Assembly (NCBI RefSeq): GCF_018380615.1
Contig: NZ_JAGYVZ010000004.1
Span: 218,737-282,736 of the forward strand
Length of the DNA stretch: 64,000 nucleotides
Source of the DNA: Flavobacterium psychroterrae
GTDB taxonomy: Bacteria > Bacteroidota > Bacteroidia > Flavobacteriales > Flavobacteriaceae
Direction of reading: 5' to 3'
Position 1 is the first letter of the stretch; each line of letters begins with the position of its first letter. Below, piece by piece: positions 1-9,435 of this stretch. Below the pieces are notes generated by a model, which did no database searches, was not told the origin of the DNA, and saw only the letters and a list, made by a program, of their open reading frames with translations. Both the position numbers and the translations under genes were made by a program.

Positions 1-190
1 TCCATTCATAATAAATCTTGATATTATACGGATCTAAAAAGCTGGAATCAATCCATTTATCTAATTCGGTTTTATCACGTTCTGAATAATCCAACTGACT
101 TTCTCCAGGCTGGTCTTCGTGAGCGCAGGCAACAAACAACAGTGAAGCTGTAATCATTGCAAGGGCTTTATATCTTTTTAATATTTTCAT
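1..190 (-). CDS. N-terminus of a SusD-linked zinc metallohydrolase-like lipoprotein (partial)
   Basis: Only the first 63 codons are present; the gene runs off the left edge. The start is MKILKRYKALAMITASL, followed by LLFVAC, which is a signal peptide with a lipobox cysteine at residue 23. The mature part reads HEDQPGESQLDYSERDKTE and then D..I...FLDPYNIKIYYEW. An early (L)D.WI...F..PYNI...Y.W pattern right after a SusD gene is typical of the substrate import-associated zinc metallohydrolase lipoproteins of Bacteroidota. The zinc-binding HExxH region would lie outside the window, so the enzymatic call is inferred from the N-terminal pattern and position. It begins 19 bp after the susD-like stop codon and is very likely cotranscribed with it. 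Confidence 0.7.
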   Translation of the reverse strand, partial: MKILKRYKALAMITASLLFVACAHEDQPGESQLDYSERDKTELDKWIDSSFLDPYNIKIYYEW

Positions 191-209
191 AATAATTAAA
201 TTAAGTTTT

Positions 210-1694
210 TTAACGTGGATTTTTTTCGATTCCATTGTCTGATGCTCTCACCGGAATTTGTAAAGCTCTGCGTTTATCGTCTTTGACTAAAACGTTGTTT
301 TTTACAATTTGTCCAAACTCGTAGGTATTGTGTGTTACCACAAGATTGAAACGCTTGATATCAAACCATCTGATTCCTTCTTGTAAAAAATCTCTTCTTC
401 GTGCTTCTGCAATTGCTTTTATATAAGATGCCTGAACTGGAGTTAAGGTATAATATGGTGTAAATTCTCCTTCAATTACAGGATATTTCGCTACCACTTT
501 AGCTTCAGTTAATTTGTCTGTCGCGGGATCATAATCTTCTGTTCTGGTTGCGAAAAAATATTCTAATTCAGTATTGGCTTCAGCAATCTGATTTTTCATA
601 ACATGAGCTTCAATTCTATTCAGGAAAAACTCGTCATTACTTAAAAGTACGATTCCTGTGTAGGGTTCTCCAACGCCTGTAGTCAGGTTTGTCACTTTAA
701 AATATTCGTAAAATTTAGGTACCAGAACTGTCTGACCCCCATTATATTGACCAGCAGCACGTATTGCCCAGGATTTTCCAAAAATATTGGTATCTGTCCC
801 TAAAATTTCATCTACTCTGTTTCCTGCAAGTGTAAATCTATTGGTAAAACCTCTTCTCCAGATTGAATTAGGATAGGCTACTAATAAATTGGTCGATTGT
901 TCTACTCTTGAATATTCAATTGGCATTTGAGCATAAGCAACTGCATTAAAAGCGTTGTAATCTCTTAGTGTTGTTGGCGCAGAACCCAAATCTTTTGAGT
1001 ATTCAATTACTTTATCCCAATCGCCTTTTACTAAGTAAAAACGGCTTGCAAAAGCTTTTGCAGCGTCAACATTAAAATGGTATTTTGGTTCTTTATAACC
1101 GTTAGTTACATACTTCATTCCTTCATTAATATCCTGCTCAATAAAATCAAAAACTTCTTTGACAGAGTTACGTTTGTATTGCACTAATAATGCTCCTTCG
1201 GGTTTTGTGATGTAAGGAATTCCTAAATCTTTTGCCGCAGTTGCAGGATTGTATCGGTTTGCCCAAAATGAAACTAACATAAAATGCGAGTACGCTCTTG
1301 CCATTAATGCTTCTCCTTTTTGAGGATTCAGACTAGCAGGATTTCCCAGTTCGTCAATAGCTTCTAAAGCTTGATTTGCTGCTGCAATTGCAGTGTATGA
1401 AGCACTCCAGAAATTGGCTTCGGTATCAAGACCCATCTGGGTTTGCATTTCCCAGTTGTAACTTTGTTCATTATCTATATCTGAATCTGGTAATGCGCTG
1501 TCAAATACATTGTCAGACATGGTTTCTGCAATTGCCATATAGGTTGCAGATGGATATGCGGTTACTAATAATTCTGATATTTTTTCGGGCGTATTTATTT
1601 GTGTTCTGTTGTCTGGCACTTCTGATAAAAAATCATCGCAACTACTAATACCAATTAGCAATACTAATGAAAGTGCTATTTTTATATTTTTCAT
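210..1694 (-). CDS. SusD/RagB-family nutrient-binding outer-membrane lipoprotein
   Basis: The 494-residue protein starts with a lipoprotein signal (LLIGISSC, Cys19) followed by DDFLSEVPDNRTQI, a usual SusD N-terminus. The helical repeat region follows (for example GEALMARAYSHFMLVSFWAN near residues 128-147). The C-terminus carries the conserved AEARRRDFLQEGIRWFDIKR stretch near 430-450. SusD proteins sit on the cell surface as lids over the SusC channel and capture oligomeric nutrients. The gene lies 10 bp downstream of the susC-like gene, so the two form a pair. The substrate cannot be told from sequence: there is no glycoside hydrolase nearby, and the metallohydrolase lipoprotein that follows suggests a peptide, metal-chelate or other non-glycan ligand (inference). 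Confidence 0.95.
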   Translation of the reverse strand: MKNIKIALSLVLLIGISSCDDFLSEVPDNRTQINTPEKISELLVTAYPSATYMAIAETMSDNVFDSALPDSDIDNEQSYNWEMQTQMGLDTEANFWSASYTAIAAANQALEAIDELGNPASLNPQKGEALMARAYSHFMLVSFWANRYNPATAAKDLGIPYITKPEGALLVQYKRNSVKEVFDFIEQDINEGMKYVTNGYKEPKYHFNVDAAKAFASRFYLVKGDWDKVIEYSKDLGSAPTTLRDYNAFNAVAYAQMPIEYSRVEQSTNLLVAYPNSIWRRGFTNRFTLAGNRVDEILGTDTNIFGKSWAIRAAGQYNGGQTVLVPKFYEYFKVTNLTTGVGEPYTGIVLLSNDEFFLNRIEAHVMKNQIAEANTELEYFFATRTEDYDPATDKLTEAKVVAKYPVIEGEFTPYYTLTPVQASYIKAIAEARRRDFLQEGIRWFDIKRFNLVVTHNTYEFGQIVKNNVLVKDDKRRALQIPVRASDNGIEKNPR

Positions 1695-1704
1695 AATTAT
1701 ATTA

Positions 1705-4700
1705 TTATAATGAAAGATTTAAAGTAAATGTATACTGAGATGTGATTGGGAAGGCAACTCCTCCTGTATTACGAAATTCAGGATCTTGCCCGTGCAATCT
1801 TTTATCTGAATAAATCAACCACGGATTTACTGCTGATCCTTTTAATGTAAAAGCACTAACGCCTAATTTTCTCTTGAAATCTTTAGGGAATTCCCAACTA
1901 AGCGAAACATTTTTTAATCGTACAAAATCACCATCAGCAACTCTTACATCAGAATAATTGTATGTGTTATAAGCAATTTGTAAATCGCTTGCTCCGTAGT
2001 TTCTGTTTAACAATTTATCTGCAATAACAGGAATATTGGTTTTATTTTCATCTCCCGGATTGATCCATCTGTTAGTATATTCTTTAGTAAAAACAGTTAA
2101 ATCGTTATATTCATTGCTGTAAACCGGATTCAAACGCACTTTGTTTCCTCCTGATCCTACAACAAATACATACAATGACCAGCTTTTATAAGTGAATGTA
2201 TTGGCTAAACCAATTGATTTATTTGGCTCGATTGATCCTTCGTATTTCAAATATTTGTCGACATTATCTGTATCCTGAAAGTTGGCTTTCGAAATATTAT
2301 TTTCTGCTCCATCCTGTAAAATAAAAGTTGGTAATCCCTGATTGTTCAAACCTGTAAATTGGTACGAATAAATAGAGTTTCTAGGATGTCCAACGGTGTT
2401 ACCACCGTTAGAATCAACCAAATCAAAAGCAGAAGGTTTGTTGGCTAATTTTGTAATTTTCTGGTCATAAACTGAAAAGTTCAATGTTGTTGACCATTTA
2501 AAATTATTGGTTACAATGTTTTGAGTTGTAAATCCAAGTTCAATACCTTTTGTTTCCATATCAGCATTATTTCCTTGCTTAACCGATTGACCTCCAACAC
2601 CTGAAGTAATTACGTAATCAATTAAATCGAACGCTTTACGTCTGTAAACATCTGTAGTCAATTGAACTCTGTTATTGAACATACCGATATCTACTCCAAT
2701 ATTAGTTTCAAATTGTTTTTCCCAAGTTAAATCCCTGTTTTGCAAATCGTCAATTCTGATCGCATTTTCTCTATCCGAAAGATTGAAACGGTCTGTGATA
2801 AAACTTTTGTAAATAGCCAGTGAATTTGTTGCCGGACCAGCCGTGGCAGTAAGTCCGTAAGAAGCTCTTAATGCTAAAGTGTTGATTGATTCAACATTTT
2901 TCATAAATTTTTCTTCGGCAACATTCCATTTTCCACTAATTGTATAAGTTGGCAGCCATCTTGATGAACCTGTATCTCCTTGTCTGTTAGATCCATCGTA
3001 ACGTCCTGTTACAGAAGCTGTATAACGACGATCGTATGTATATCCAACTTTCCCGAAAAAACCAACTGTTCTTTCTCTTTCTTGTCCAAATTCGTAATAA
3101 GAATCTCCGCCATTCACAATTTTTTCAATTATTTTAGGATCGATAAATGAGGTAAGTCCTTTATCATATTGAATACCAACAGCCGTGAAATTATCATTGT
3201 TTCTGTCTACTGATCGAAGTTCTGTACCAAAGAAACCTTCCACTTCGTGTTTTTCTTTGAAAGTGTTTCTATATGTAATACTGTTTCTGATATTATAAGA
3301 TGTCATATCATTTGTAAACTTTCTTAAGAATCCTCCACTTGGCAATACCGAAACTTTTGGCGCTGTCAAATCATTTGGATCCTGATATAAGAATACGTTG
3401 TCTTTTTGTATTTGTGTATTCAAATTATCTCCAACTCCTGCATTATATGCGGCAATTACATTTGAACCTTCAAAAATTTTATGTTCTCTTGATGTATTTG
3501 CATAACGTGCAGAACCTGTAAGATTGTAAGTTAAATGCTTACTTAGCTTATAATATAAATCTACCTGAAAACGAATGTCATTTACTTTTATTCCTAAAGT
3601 ATTGTTTTCTAATTCGTTTACAATATTCATTGGCGCCCAGTTATTTTGATAATATTCTAAATTTCCATTATCATCATATGGTCTTAAAGTTCGGCTTGTA
3701 TTTAAAACATAATTAAACGGGTTGATATCAAAATCTCTGTTTACTCTGCCAAATACAACATCTTTTTTACTTTCATAAGATCCGGGAGCTTCCTGATCAC
3801 GGATAGATCCCATTGTAGAAAGTGTGATATTTAATCTGTCATTTACAAAGAAAGTTCCTTTAATATTTGAGGTTAATTGTTTTACATTATCAGCAATTGT
3901 CCATCCCGGATCTGTGTAATATCCTAAAGAGGCATAAAAAGTATTGTTTTTTCCCCCACCGGAAAAACTCAATGAATGATTTTGAGTAATTGATGGTCGA
4001 AATAAAACACTAAACCAGTCTGTATTTGCCAGTTCGTATTTTTTCAAAAACTGATTGATATTGGGCTGGTCATTTTTAACTCCAAACTGACCATTTGAAT
4101 CGTTATAACGGTTAATTTCCTTTGCAAGAATATTGTAAGCTCCACCAAATCTACCTGTGTACGAAGAGCTTAAATCAAGATATCCTTTTTGTTTCATTTC
4201 CTGAAAAACACTCATGGATTCCTGAGAATTCAGGATATCATATTGCGAATAACTGGGAACGGCTCGTACTGTATTTTCTACAGAATAACTCACTTTCAAT
4301 GGTGCATCTCTACGACCTTGTTTTGTTGTAACAACCACAACACCATTCAAAGATCTTGAACCATAGATTGAGGTTGCAGATGCATCTTTAAGAATTTCAA
4401 TACTTTGAATGTCATTAGAATTTAAACCAGCCACTGATGAACTCAATAGTGTTGATGAATTTCCGGAAGCCAAATCAGCAAACGAAACGTTGATAATATC
4501 TTCCTGAACAACTCCATCAATTACCCATAAAGGTTTTGTATCTCCAAAAATAGATGAAGATCCACGAACCGTGATTTTAGGCGCAGTACCAAAAGTTCCA
4601 GTCACGTTTTGAACCGTTACACCGGCAGCTTTACCCTCAATCATTCTGCTTACATCTACAACTCCATCCACTTTTAATTCAGCTCCTGAAATTTTGCTGA

Positions 4701-5418
4701 TTGCACCAGTAAAAGTTCTTTTTGATGTTTTTTCGTAACCTGTTGTCACTACAACTTCTCTTAAATTTTGTCCGGCTTCTGCCAAAACAATGGTCGGATT
4801 TGTATTTTCAATTCCAATTTCTCTGGACTCCATTCCAACATAAGAAATTACAATTTTGTCACTATTCGCGGGCATTTCAATAGCAAACTTACCATCAAAA
4901 TCAGTAAGAACTGCTATTTTAGTTCCTTTGGCTAATACTGTTGCACCCGGTAACGGACTGCCACTGGCATCTGTAACTAAACCTTTAATAATTGGTCCGG
5001 CAGTTAATATTTCGAACAAAGAATTATTAGCATCTGTGACCGCAAAGGGATCTGTGGTATTTTTTTGCAGCACAATCTGATTGCTTATTTCGGTATAAGT
5101 AATATTAAAAGGTATTAAAATTCGATTAAGAATGCTTGAAAGAACCTCCTGATTGGCATCTATGCTTACTTTTTGGGCAAGCTGAGGCAATCTTGAATTA
5201 TACGAAAATTTTACATGAGCTGACTTTTCTAACTTCGACAACACATTATCCAAAGTTAAATTGGCAACATTTATGGTCACTTTAGTATCTAGTTTTTTTT
5301 GCCCATTTACATTATTTGCCATTCCAACACTTGAGAATACAAGCGCCAGGACAAACTGAAATAGTGTTATTTTCATGATTCGATGGAGTAATCGTTGTTT
5401 AACAACTGGTTTTTTCAT
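1705..5418 (-). CDS. SusC/RagA-family TonB-dependent transporter with an STN signalling domain
   Basis: This 1237-residue outer-membrane transporter has, in order: a signal peptide (about residues 15-40), a secretin/TonB N-terminal STN domain (about 45-118, TINVANLTLDNVLSKLE), a carboxypeptidase-regulatory-like domain (about 144-205, IKGLVTDASGSPLPGATV), a TonB plug (from VVVTTGYEKTSKRTFTGAI, with the SusC signature SIEILKDASATSIYGSR), and a long beta-barrel ending in an aromatic-rich strand (YTFTLNLSL). The STN domain marks a signal-transducing SusC that talks to a FecR-type anti-sigma factor, and just such a FecR/sigma pair lies immediately upstream. With the SusD partner it would import a bound nutrient using TonB energy. 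The gap to fecR is 249 bp and holds a hairpin. Confidence 0.95.
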   Translation of the reverse strand: MKKPVVKQRLLHRIMKITLFQFVLALVFSSVGMANNVNGQKKLDTKVTINVANLTLDNVLSKLEKSAHVKFSYNSRLPQLAQKVSIDANQEVLSSILNRILIPFNITYTEISNQIVLQKNTTDPFAVTDANNSLFEILTAGPIIKGLVTDASGSPLPGATVLAKGTKIAVLTDFDGKFAIEMPANSDKIVISYVGMESREIGIENTNPTIVLAEAGQNLREVVVTTGYEKTSKRTFTGAISKISGAELKVDGVVDVSRMIEGKAAGVTVQNVTGTFGTAPKITVRGSSSIFGDTKPLWVIDGVVQEDIINVSFADLASGNSSTLLSSSVAGLNSNDIQSIEILKDASATSIYGSRSLNGVVVVTTKQGRRDAPLKVSYSVENTVRAVPSYSQYDILNSQESMSVFQEMKQKGYLDLSSSYTGRFGGAYNILAKEINRYNDSNGQFGVKNDQPNINQFLKKYELANTDWFSVLFRPSITQNHSLSFSGGGKNNTFYASLGYYTDPGWTIADNVKQLTSNIKGTFFVNDRLNITLSTMGSIRDQEAPGSYESKKDVVFGRVNRDFDINPFNYVLNTSRTLRPYDDNGNLEYYQNNWAPMNIVNELENNTLGIKVNDIRFQVDLYYKLSKHLTYNLTGSARYANTSREHKIFEGSNVIAAYNAGVGDNLNTQIQKDNVFLYQDPNDLTAPKVSVLPSGGFLRKFTNDMTSYNIRNSITYRNTFKEKHEVEGFFGTELRSVDRNNDNFTAVGIQYDKGLTSFIDPKIIEKIVNGGDSYYEFGQERERTVGFFGKVGYTYDRRYTASVTGRYDGSNRQGDTGSSRWLPTYTISGKWNVAEEKFMKNVESINTLALRASYGLTATAGPATNSLAIYKSFITDRFNLSDRENAIRIDDLQNRDLTWEKQFETNIGVDIGMFNNRVQLTTDVYRRKAFDLIDYVITSGVGGQSVKQGNNADMETKGIELGFTTQNIVTNNFKWSTTLNFSVYDQKITKLANKPSAFDLVDSNGGNTVGHPRNSIYSYQFTGLNNQGLPTFILQDGAENNISKANFQDTDNVDKYLKYEGSIEPNKSIGLANTFTYKSWSLYVFVVGSGGNKVRLNPVYSNEYNDLTVFTKEYTNRWINPGDENKTNIPVIADKLLNRNYGASDLQIAYNTYNYSDVRVADGDFVRLKNVSLSWEFPKDFKRKLGVSAFTLKGSAVNPWLIYSDKRLHGQDPEFRNTGGVAFPITSQYTFTLNLSL

Positions 5419-5508
5419 AATTTTGGATTGTTTTGATTAATACGGATTCGAGTGTATTCTAAGAAACATTTATGAATTGCTCTTTACAGAGAGAAATTAA
5501 AATCATTT

Positions 5509-5541
5509 AAGTGTCGAAAATGTTACAGTATTTCGGCACTT
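5509..5541. terminator. Hairpin between the anti-sigma and susC-like genes
   Basis: The imperfect inverted repeat AAGTGTCGAAA / TTTCGGCACTT has a short loop. It is followed by T7 on the plus strand and preceded by A-rich sequence. On the coding (minus) strand it would sit in the leader of the susC-like gene and stop readthrough from the regulatory genes. Confidence 0.55.
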
Positions 5542-5667
5542 TTTTTATGCATTATCTTTTACATAGGCATTACTGTTAGTTTTGTTTTGGATTATTTTTG
5601 GTTGTTTATTAGCTTTTAAAATTTAAATCAACTCTGTAATTACAGTTATAGAATTGATTTAATTAGA

Positions 5668-6783
5668 TTAATTACATCCCTGTGATGTTATAATAATCTG
5701 ATTTCCATTCATTTCAAAACTGGTGTTGTTGCCAATACTGTTACAAACAATTTTTAGTTTTTCGGTCAAAGGCTGATCGCTTAATGAAGTTGTAAGGTGG
5801 CAATCTTTTAATTTATTTTTAGGATAATCGATATCTACTAAATAAGCCTGCTCCATTGTTTCAAAGATTTGTGATACAGGAATATCAGTAAACTCAAAAC
5901 TTAATTGCTCAATATTACCAACGCTTTTAGTCAGTTCTTCGTCTTGGGTGATGTTGGTAATTTTGTTAAAACTCAAATCGCTGCGTACAAAACGCAATGC
6001 CTGATTAGGAAGCAAGACAACTTCTTCCTGATTTGACCTGGAAATTAAATCATTCGATTTTACCCTAACTTTACCGGTGCGCACGAGAACTTCTACATCA
6101 GGCTGATCAGAATAAGCCTTCACTCTAAAACTAGTCCCAACTACCTTTGTAACAATTTCGTTTGCATAAACAAAAAAGGGCTTTTTAGGATTTTTACTAA
6201 TTTCAAAGAAACCTTCGCCGGACAAATACACCTTTCTTTCGTTTCCGGTAAAGATTTTAGGATAACTTAATTTACTATTGGGTTGTAATAAAACCGAACT
6301 TCCATCTGATAATGTGATGATTTGAGGTTTATCTGAATTATTAGTCTGCTCAACTAATCCTTCACTATTTTCATCGATAAGTTCTTTATAGGTAATTACA
6401 TTGTTTTTGGGAACAATTTGATTATTGTAAAACCAAACTGATACTAAACCGAAAACTAAAGTTGCAGCAACGCCGCTCAGAAAATATTTTTTAAGGAATT
6501 TTACTTTTGAATGTGAAATTAAAGTGTTTTGATTTTCTTTTTCCTCAATTTTAATCCAGGTAGATTGCAAAGCATTATGAATGTCTGATGCTGATAAAGT
6601 AGAACTTGGCACTTTCATTGCCAATAACAATAATCTTGCATCTTCGACCAACTTGGCACGTTGTTGGCTTTCTAAAGTCCACTCTTCCCAGCCATCTTCA
6701 TCGATTTTATTTAAAATCCATGATTGGAATGATTCGTCAGATAAGAAATCTTCTAATTCGGTATATGTATTACGTTTTTGCAT
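5668..6783 (-). CDS. FecR-family anti-sigma factor (transmembrane sensor)
   Basis: This 371-residue protein has a cytoplasmic N-terminal part (about 1-88) that would bind the sigma factor. A single transmembrane helix follows (YFLSGVAATLVFGLVSVWFY, about 90-109). The periplasmic FecR domain runs from about 150 to 260 (ITLSDGSSVLLQPNSKLSYP ... GEGFFEISKNPKKPFFVYA). The C-terminal STN-like/DUF4974 segment (SFEFTDIPVSQIFETMEQAY to the end) is common in Bacteroidota FecR proteins. It should keep the neighbouring ECF sigma factor inactive until the STN domain of the SusC-like transporter signals substrate binding. It lies 90 bp downstream of the sigma gene and upstream of susC/susD, the standard order. 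Length and domain order are normal. Confidence 0.93.
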   Translation of the reverse strand: MQKRNTYTELEDFLSDESFQSWILNKIDEDGWEEWTLESQQRAKLVEDARLLLLAMKVPSSTLSASDIHNALQSTWIKIEEKENQNTLISHSKVKFLKKYFLSGVAATLVFGLVSVWFYNNQIVPKNNVITYKELIDENSEGLVEQTNNSDKPQIITLSDGSSVLLQPNSKLSYPKIFTGNERKVYLSGEGFFEISKNPKKPFFVYANEIVTKVVGTSFRVKAYSDQPDVEVLVRTGKVRVKSNDLISRSNQEEVVLLPNQALRFVRSDLSFNKITNITQDEELTKSVGNIEQLSFEFTDIPVSQIFETMEQAYLVDIDYPKNKLKDCHLTTSLSDQPLTEKLKIVCNSIGNNTSFEMNGNQIIITSQGCN

Positions 6784-6873
6784 CTAAAAATAAGGTTACA
6801 AAAACATAGAGGACACTTTTCTTATTATATACTCACCAAATTGTGATTTTTTTTTTTTTATTTTAAAATAAAT

Positions 6874-7485
6874 TTAACATGTAGTTAATGATAGCAGCAA
6901 AATTAACGAAAAACTTCCCTTCCATTCCTTGCGCAGCGTCAGTAATCCGCGATATAACAGGTTACTTGCCGATTGATAATTGACTTCGAGCATTTCAGCA
7001 ATTTGTTCTACCGTTAATCCCTGATTATATCTTAAATACAAAGCTTCTTTTTGCCTTGCCGGTAAATCATTTAATAATTTATTCAAATGAGCTACTCTTT
7101 CTTTTGTCGCATAATCGTCATCTATTAGATCATGTTCAACTGAAAATTCTAAAAGAAATGCAATAGAATCCGTGCTTGTTACTTTTCTAAAAATATGATC
7201 ACGTTCATGTAAACGTGCAATTCGCTTGCGTACGCTGGATAATAAATATGCTTTAACAACAACCGTACTTTGCAATTTGTTGCGATACACCCAAATGTCT
7301 GTAAAAACATCCTGAACACAATCCTGTACTTTTTCAGTATACGGAGAAAGCGAATTTCCGTAATTAACAAGATCAGCATAGTATTTTTCAAATAATATTG
7401 AGAAAGATTTTTCATCACCTTCTTTCAAATTATTCCAAAGCGTAATATCATCGAAAGTTTTATATTCTAAATTTTGGGTCTTCAT
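6874..7485 (-). CDS. ECF-type RNA polymerase sigma-70 factor (FecI-like)
   Basis: The 203-residue protein has region 2 near residues 20-85 (FSILFEKYYADLVNYG ... VQDCVQDVFTDIWVYR) and region 4 near 130-185 (LNDLPARQKEALYLRYNQG, LTVEQIAEMLEVNYQSASN). It would direct transcription of the susC/susD genes once released by the FecR protein. The very end (SFSLILLLSLTTC) is unusually hydrophobic for a soluble sigma factor. A run of about 12 T on the plus strand (6849-6861) separates it from fecR. No perfect TAnnTTTG motif is visible just upstream. Confidence 0.93.
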   Translation of the reverse strand: MKTQNLEYKTFDDITLWNNLKEGDEKSFSILFEKYYADLVNYGNSLSPYTEKVQDCVQDVFTDIWVYRNKLQSTVVVKAYLLSSVRKRIARLHERDHIFRKVTSTDSIAFLLEFSVEHDLIDDDYATKERVAHLNKLLNDLPARQKEALYLRYNQGLTVEQIAEMLEVNYQSASNLLYRGLLTLRKEWKGSFSLILLLSLTTC

Positions 7486-7616
7486 ATTAATTTAGCAGGT
7501 AATTCTTGAATATAGTCACTTTGTTTTAACAAAAAGAATACGGTATTTTAACATATTCCTTTAGTATCGTGCGATAAATATATAAAAGCAAATTTTTAAA
7601 AACAATTTTTTTACAC

Positions 7617-7655
7617 AAAAGAGACGGTTTCCTAACACAGGAAACCGCCTCTTTT
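7617..7655. terminator. Strong bidirectional terminator hairpin
   Basis: The 17-bp arms AAAAGAGACGGTTTCCT and AGGAAACCGCCTCTTTT have one mismatch and a 5-nt loop, flanked by A and T runs, so the hairpin could work on both strands. It is not adjacent to the stop codon of any visible gene: the nearest upstream minus-strand gene already has its own terminator at 7854-7882. Confidence 0.8.
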
Positions 7656-7853
7656 ATTGATCTGCCACGTGTTAACCGCAATACTAGAATTATTCTATTT
7701 TAAGAAATATCTTAAATTGTAAGATTTTATTACCACTCTTTTATGTTTAGCTTTTAACAAATTCTATTATCGATGTTGCTTTATCATTGAGAACAACTTA
7801 GTATTGAAACATAATATCAATTGCAATAAATCCTCAATGTTATATAAATGGAA

Positions 7854-7882
7854 AAGCCTTACTAAATAAAATAGTAAGGCTT
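7854..7882 (-). terminator. Terminator downstream of the 142-residue gene
   Basis: The inverted repeat AAGCCTTACT / AGTAAGGCTT has a 9-nt loop and lies 27 bp past the stop codon of the minus-strand gene at 7910-8338. Confidence 0.7.
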
Positions 7883-7909
7883 ATGATAATTTTTATTCTG
7901 AAAAAGCTT

Positions 7910-8338
7910 TTAGAAAGCTACATTCCATCTTGGTAATTTTGCATTTGCATCCAAAAAGTTTTGCAAAACCTGACCTTCAACTGCAGTTGGAATTGCTTTT
8001 ACTTCTGCGTTAAAAGTTTCGTACCAAACTACTTCAAGAGCATCAATACTTTCTAATTTCATTTGTGCTGGCCAAGAATATTTTCTTCCAGTTTTTGCAA
8101 ATTGGTGTCCGTTGACAATTTTGTCATACAAACCACCATTTTTGCTTTTTAAAGTTCCGTCATTTTGAACAGTTCCTGTAGAAGCAACCATTACTAATTC
8201 TTTGGCATCACCTTCAATTGCATAGACAACAAAAACACCTGCACCTGCTTCCGGAGCATTACAAACTTGTTCTAAACTATCTTCGATTGTAAAAGTAAAA
8301 CTATTGCTTACTTTAAATTTTTCTAATTCTTTGTACAT
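7910..8338 (-). CDS. Small conserved protein with a GIY-YIG-like pattern
   Basis: I do not recognise a named family for this 142-residue soluble protein. Residues 33-100 read GVFVVYAIEGDAKELVMVAS, then TGTVQNDGTLKSKNGGLYDK, then IVNGHQFAKTGRKYSWPAQM. This resembles a GIY-YIG nuclease-like fold (V-Y-x-I ... strand ... G-x-x-G-T ... GLYDRI), but the canonical catalytic arginine and glutamate cannot be assigned with confidence. The rest (LESIDALEVVWYETF) is compact and shows no signal peptide or TM helix. It is flanked by its own terminator and by the sucD terminator, so it is probably monocistronic. A role in DNA processing is only a guess from the fold resemblance. Confidence 0.6.
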   Translation of the reverse strand: MYKELEKFKVSNSFTFTIEDSLEQVCNAPEAGAGVFVVYAIEGDAKELVMVASTGTVQNDGTLKSKNGGLYDKIVNGHQFAKTGRKYSWPAQMKLESIDALEVVWYETFNAEVKAIPTAVEGQVLQNFLDANAKLPRWNVAF

Positions 8339-8416
8339 ATTTTTCTTTATTAAGCTTCTAAGCCACTAAGGCTCAAAGTTACTAAGCATCGTGAATGAGT
8401 TAGTATTTTAAAATGG

Positions 8417-8447
8417 AAAAAAGTCTCAACAAAGTTGAGACTTTTTT
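8417..8447 (-). terminator. Terminator of the lipid A/sucD gene cluster
   Basis: The perfect hairpin AAAAAAGTCTCAAC / GTTGAGACTTTTTT has a 3-nt AAA loop and lies about 30 bp downstream of the sucD stop. It separates the long minus-strand cluster from the gene at 7910-8338. Confidence 0.88.
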
Positions 8448-8478
8448 GGAATTTATTATTTTAAAGATTGGAATCTAA

Positions 8479-9351
8479 TTATCCAAGTATTTCTTTTACT
8501 TTTTTACCAATTTCAGCTGGTGAATCAACAACGTGAATTCCGTTGTCTCTCATAATTTGTTTTTTAGCTGCAGCTGTATCATCAGAACCACCTACAATAG
8601 CACCTGCGTGACCCATTGTTCTACCAGCAGGAGCAGTTTCTCCAGCGATAAAACCAACAACTGGTTTACGGTTACCATCAGCTCTAACCCATTTAGCAGC
8701 ATCAGCTTCTAATTGACCACCAATTTCACCAATCATAATGATGATTTCAGTTTCCGGATCGTTCATTAATAATTCAACAGCTTCTTTAGTTGTAGTTCCA
8801 ATAATTGGATCTCCACCAATACCAATAGCTGTAGTAATTCCTAAACCTTGTTTTACAACCTGGTCAGCAGCTTCGTAAGTTAAAGTTCCTGATTTAGAAA
8901 CAATACCAACTGTACCTTTTTTGAAAACGAAACCTGGCATAATACCAACTTTAGCTTCACCCGGAGTAATAACACCAGGACAGTTTGGTCCGATTAATCT
9001 AGAATTTCTTTCTTTAACATAATTATTTGCTTTAATCATATCTGCTACAGGAATTCCTTCTGTAATAGCAATAATTACTTTAATTCCAGCATCAGCAGCT
9101 TCCATAATTGCATCAGCAGCAAAAGCTGGTGGTACGAAAATGATAGATGTATCAGCTCCAGCTTGTTCTACAGCGTCTTTTACTGTATTAAAAACCGGAC
9201 GATCTAAATGGCTAGTTCCACCTTTTCCAGGAGTAACACCACCAACAACATTAGTACCGTACTCAATCATTTGAGAAGCGTGGAAAGTTCCTTCACTTCC
9301 TGTAAATCCTTGAACAATTATTTTGGAATCTTTATTAACTAAAACACTCAT
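8479..9351 (-). CDS. sucD: Succinate--CoA ligase (ADP/GDP-forming) subunit alpha
   Basis: The 290-residue length matches the family exactly. The CoA-binding loop [10 protein letters not shown] lies at residues 15-24. The phosphohistidine site is in [11 protein letters not shown], with His248 as the phosphorylated residue. The enzyme interconverts succinyl-CoA and succinate with substrate-level phosphorylation in the TCA cycle, together with the beta subunit SucC, which is not in this window. sucD is the last gene of the minus-strand cluster. It also has its own -7 element (9386-9394), so it can be transcribed separately from the upstream NTF2-like gene. Confidence 0.97.
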   Translation of the reverse strand: MSVLVNKDSKIIVQGFTGSEGTFHASQMIEYGTNVVGGVTPGKGGTSHLDRPVFNTVKDAVEQAGADTSIIFVPPAFAADAIMEAADAGIKVIIAITEGIPVADMIKANNYVKERNSRLIGPNCPGVITPGEAKVGIMPGFVFKKGTVGIVSKSGTLTYEAADQVVKQGLGITTAIGIGGDPIIGTTTKEAVELLMNDPETEIIIMIGEIGGQLEADAAKWVRADGNRKPVVGFIAGETAPAGRTMGHAGAIVGGSDDTAAAKKQIMRDNGIHVVDSPAEIGKKVKEILG

Positions 9352-9385
9352 GATATATATTTTATGTAGTTTTTAAAATTGTGAT

Positions 9386-9394
9386 GCAAAAGTA
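9386..9394 (-). promoter_or_regulatory. Bacteroidota -7 element for sucD
   Basis: The minus strand reads TACTTTTGC, a perfect match to TAnnTTTGC, 34 bp upstream of the sucD start. No clear TTG -33 box lies at the usual distance. Confidence 0.6.
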
Positions 9395-9435
9395 AGGTTT
9401 TGTAACGTATTTTAACCTTTTTGTCTTTAAAAAAA

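Larger units (their letters stand above)
7486..7909. other. 424-bp gap with two strong hairpins and no gene
   Basis: This AT-rich gap lies between the sigma gene start and the stop of the next minus-strand gene. It contains the hairpins at 7617-7655 and 7854-7882. Between them lie about 200 bp without an ORF, a tRNA-like fold or a recognisable TAnnTTTG promoter. The right-hand part of the gap near 7500-7600 must contain the sigma gene promoter, but I cannot place it. Confidence 0.5.

Noticed and set aside
1..7485. Polysaccharide-utilisation locus
   Set aside because: SusC/SusD are present, but no glycoside hydrolase, lyase or sulfatase is seen in the window, so a glycan substrate cannot be claimed.
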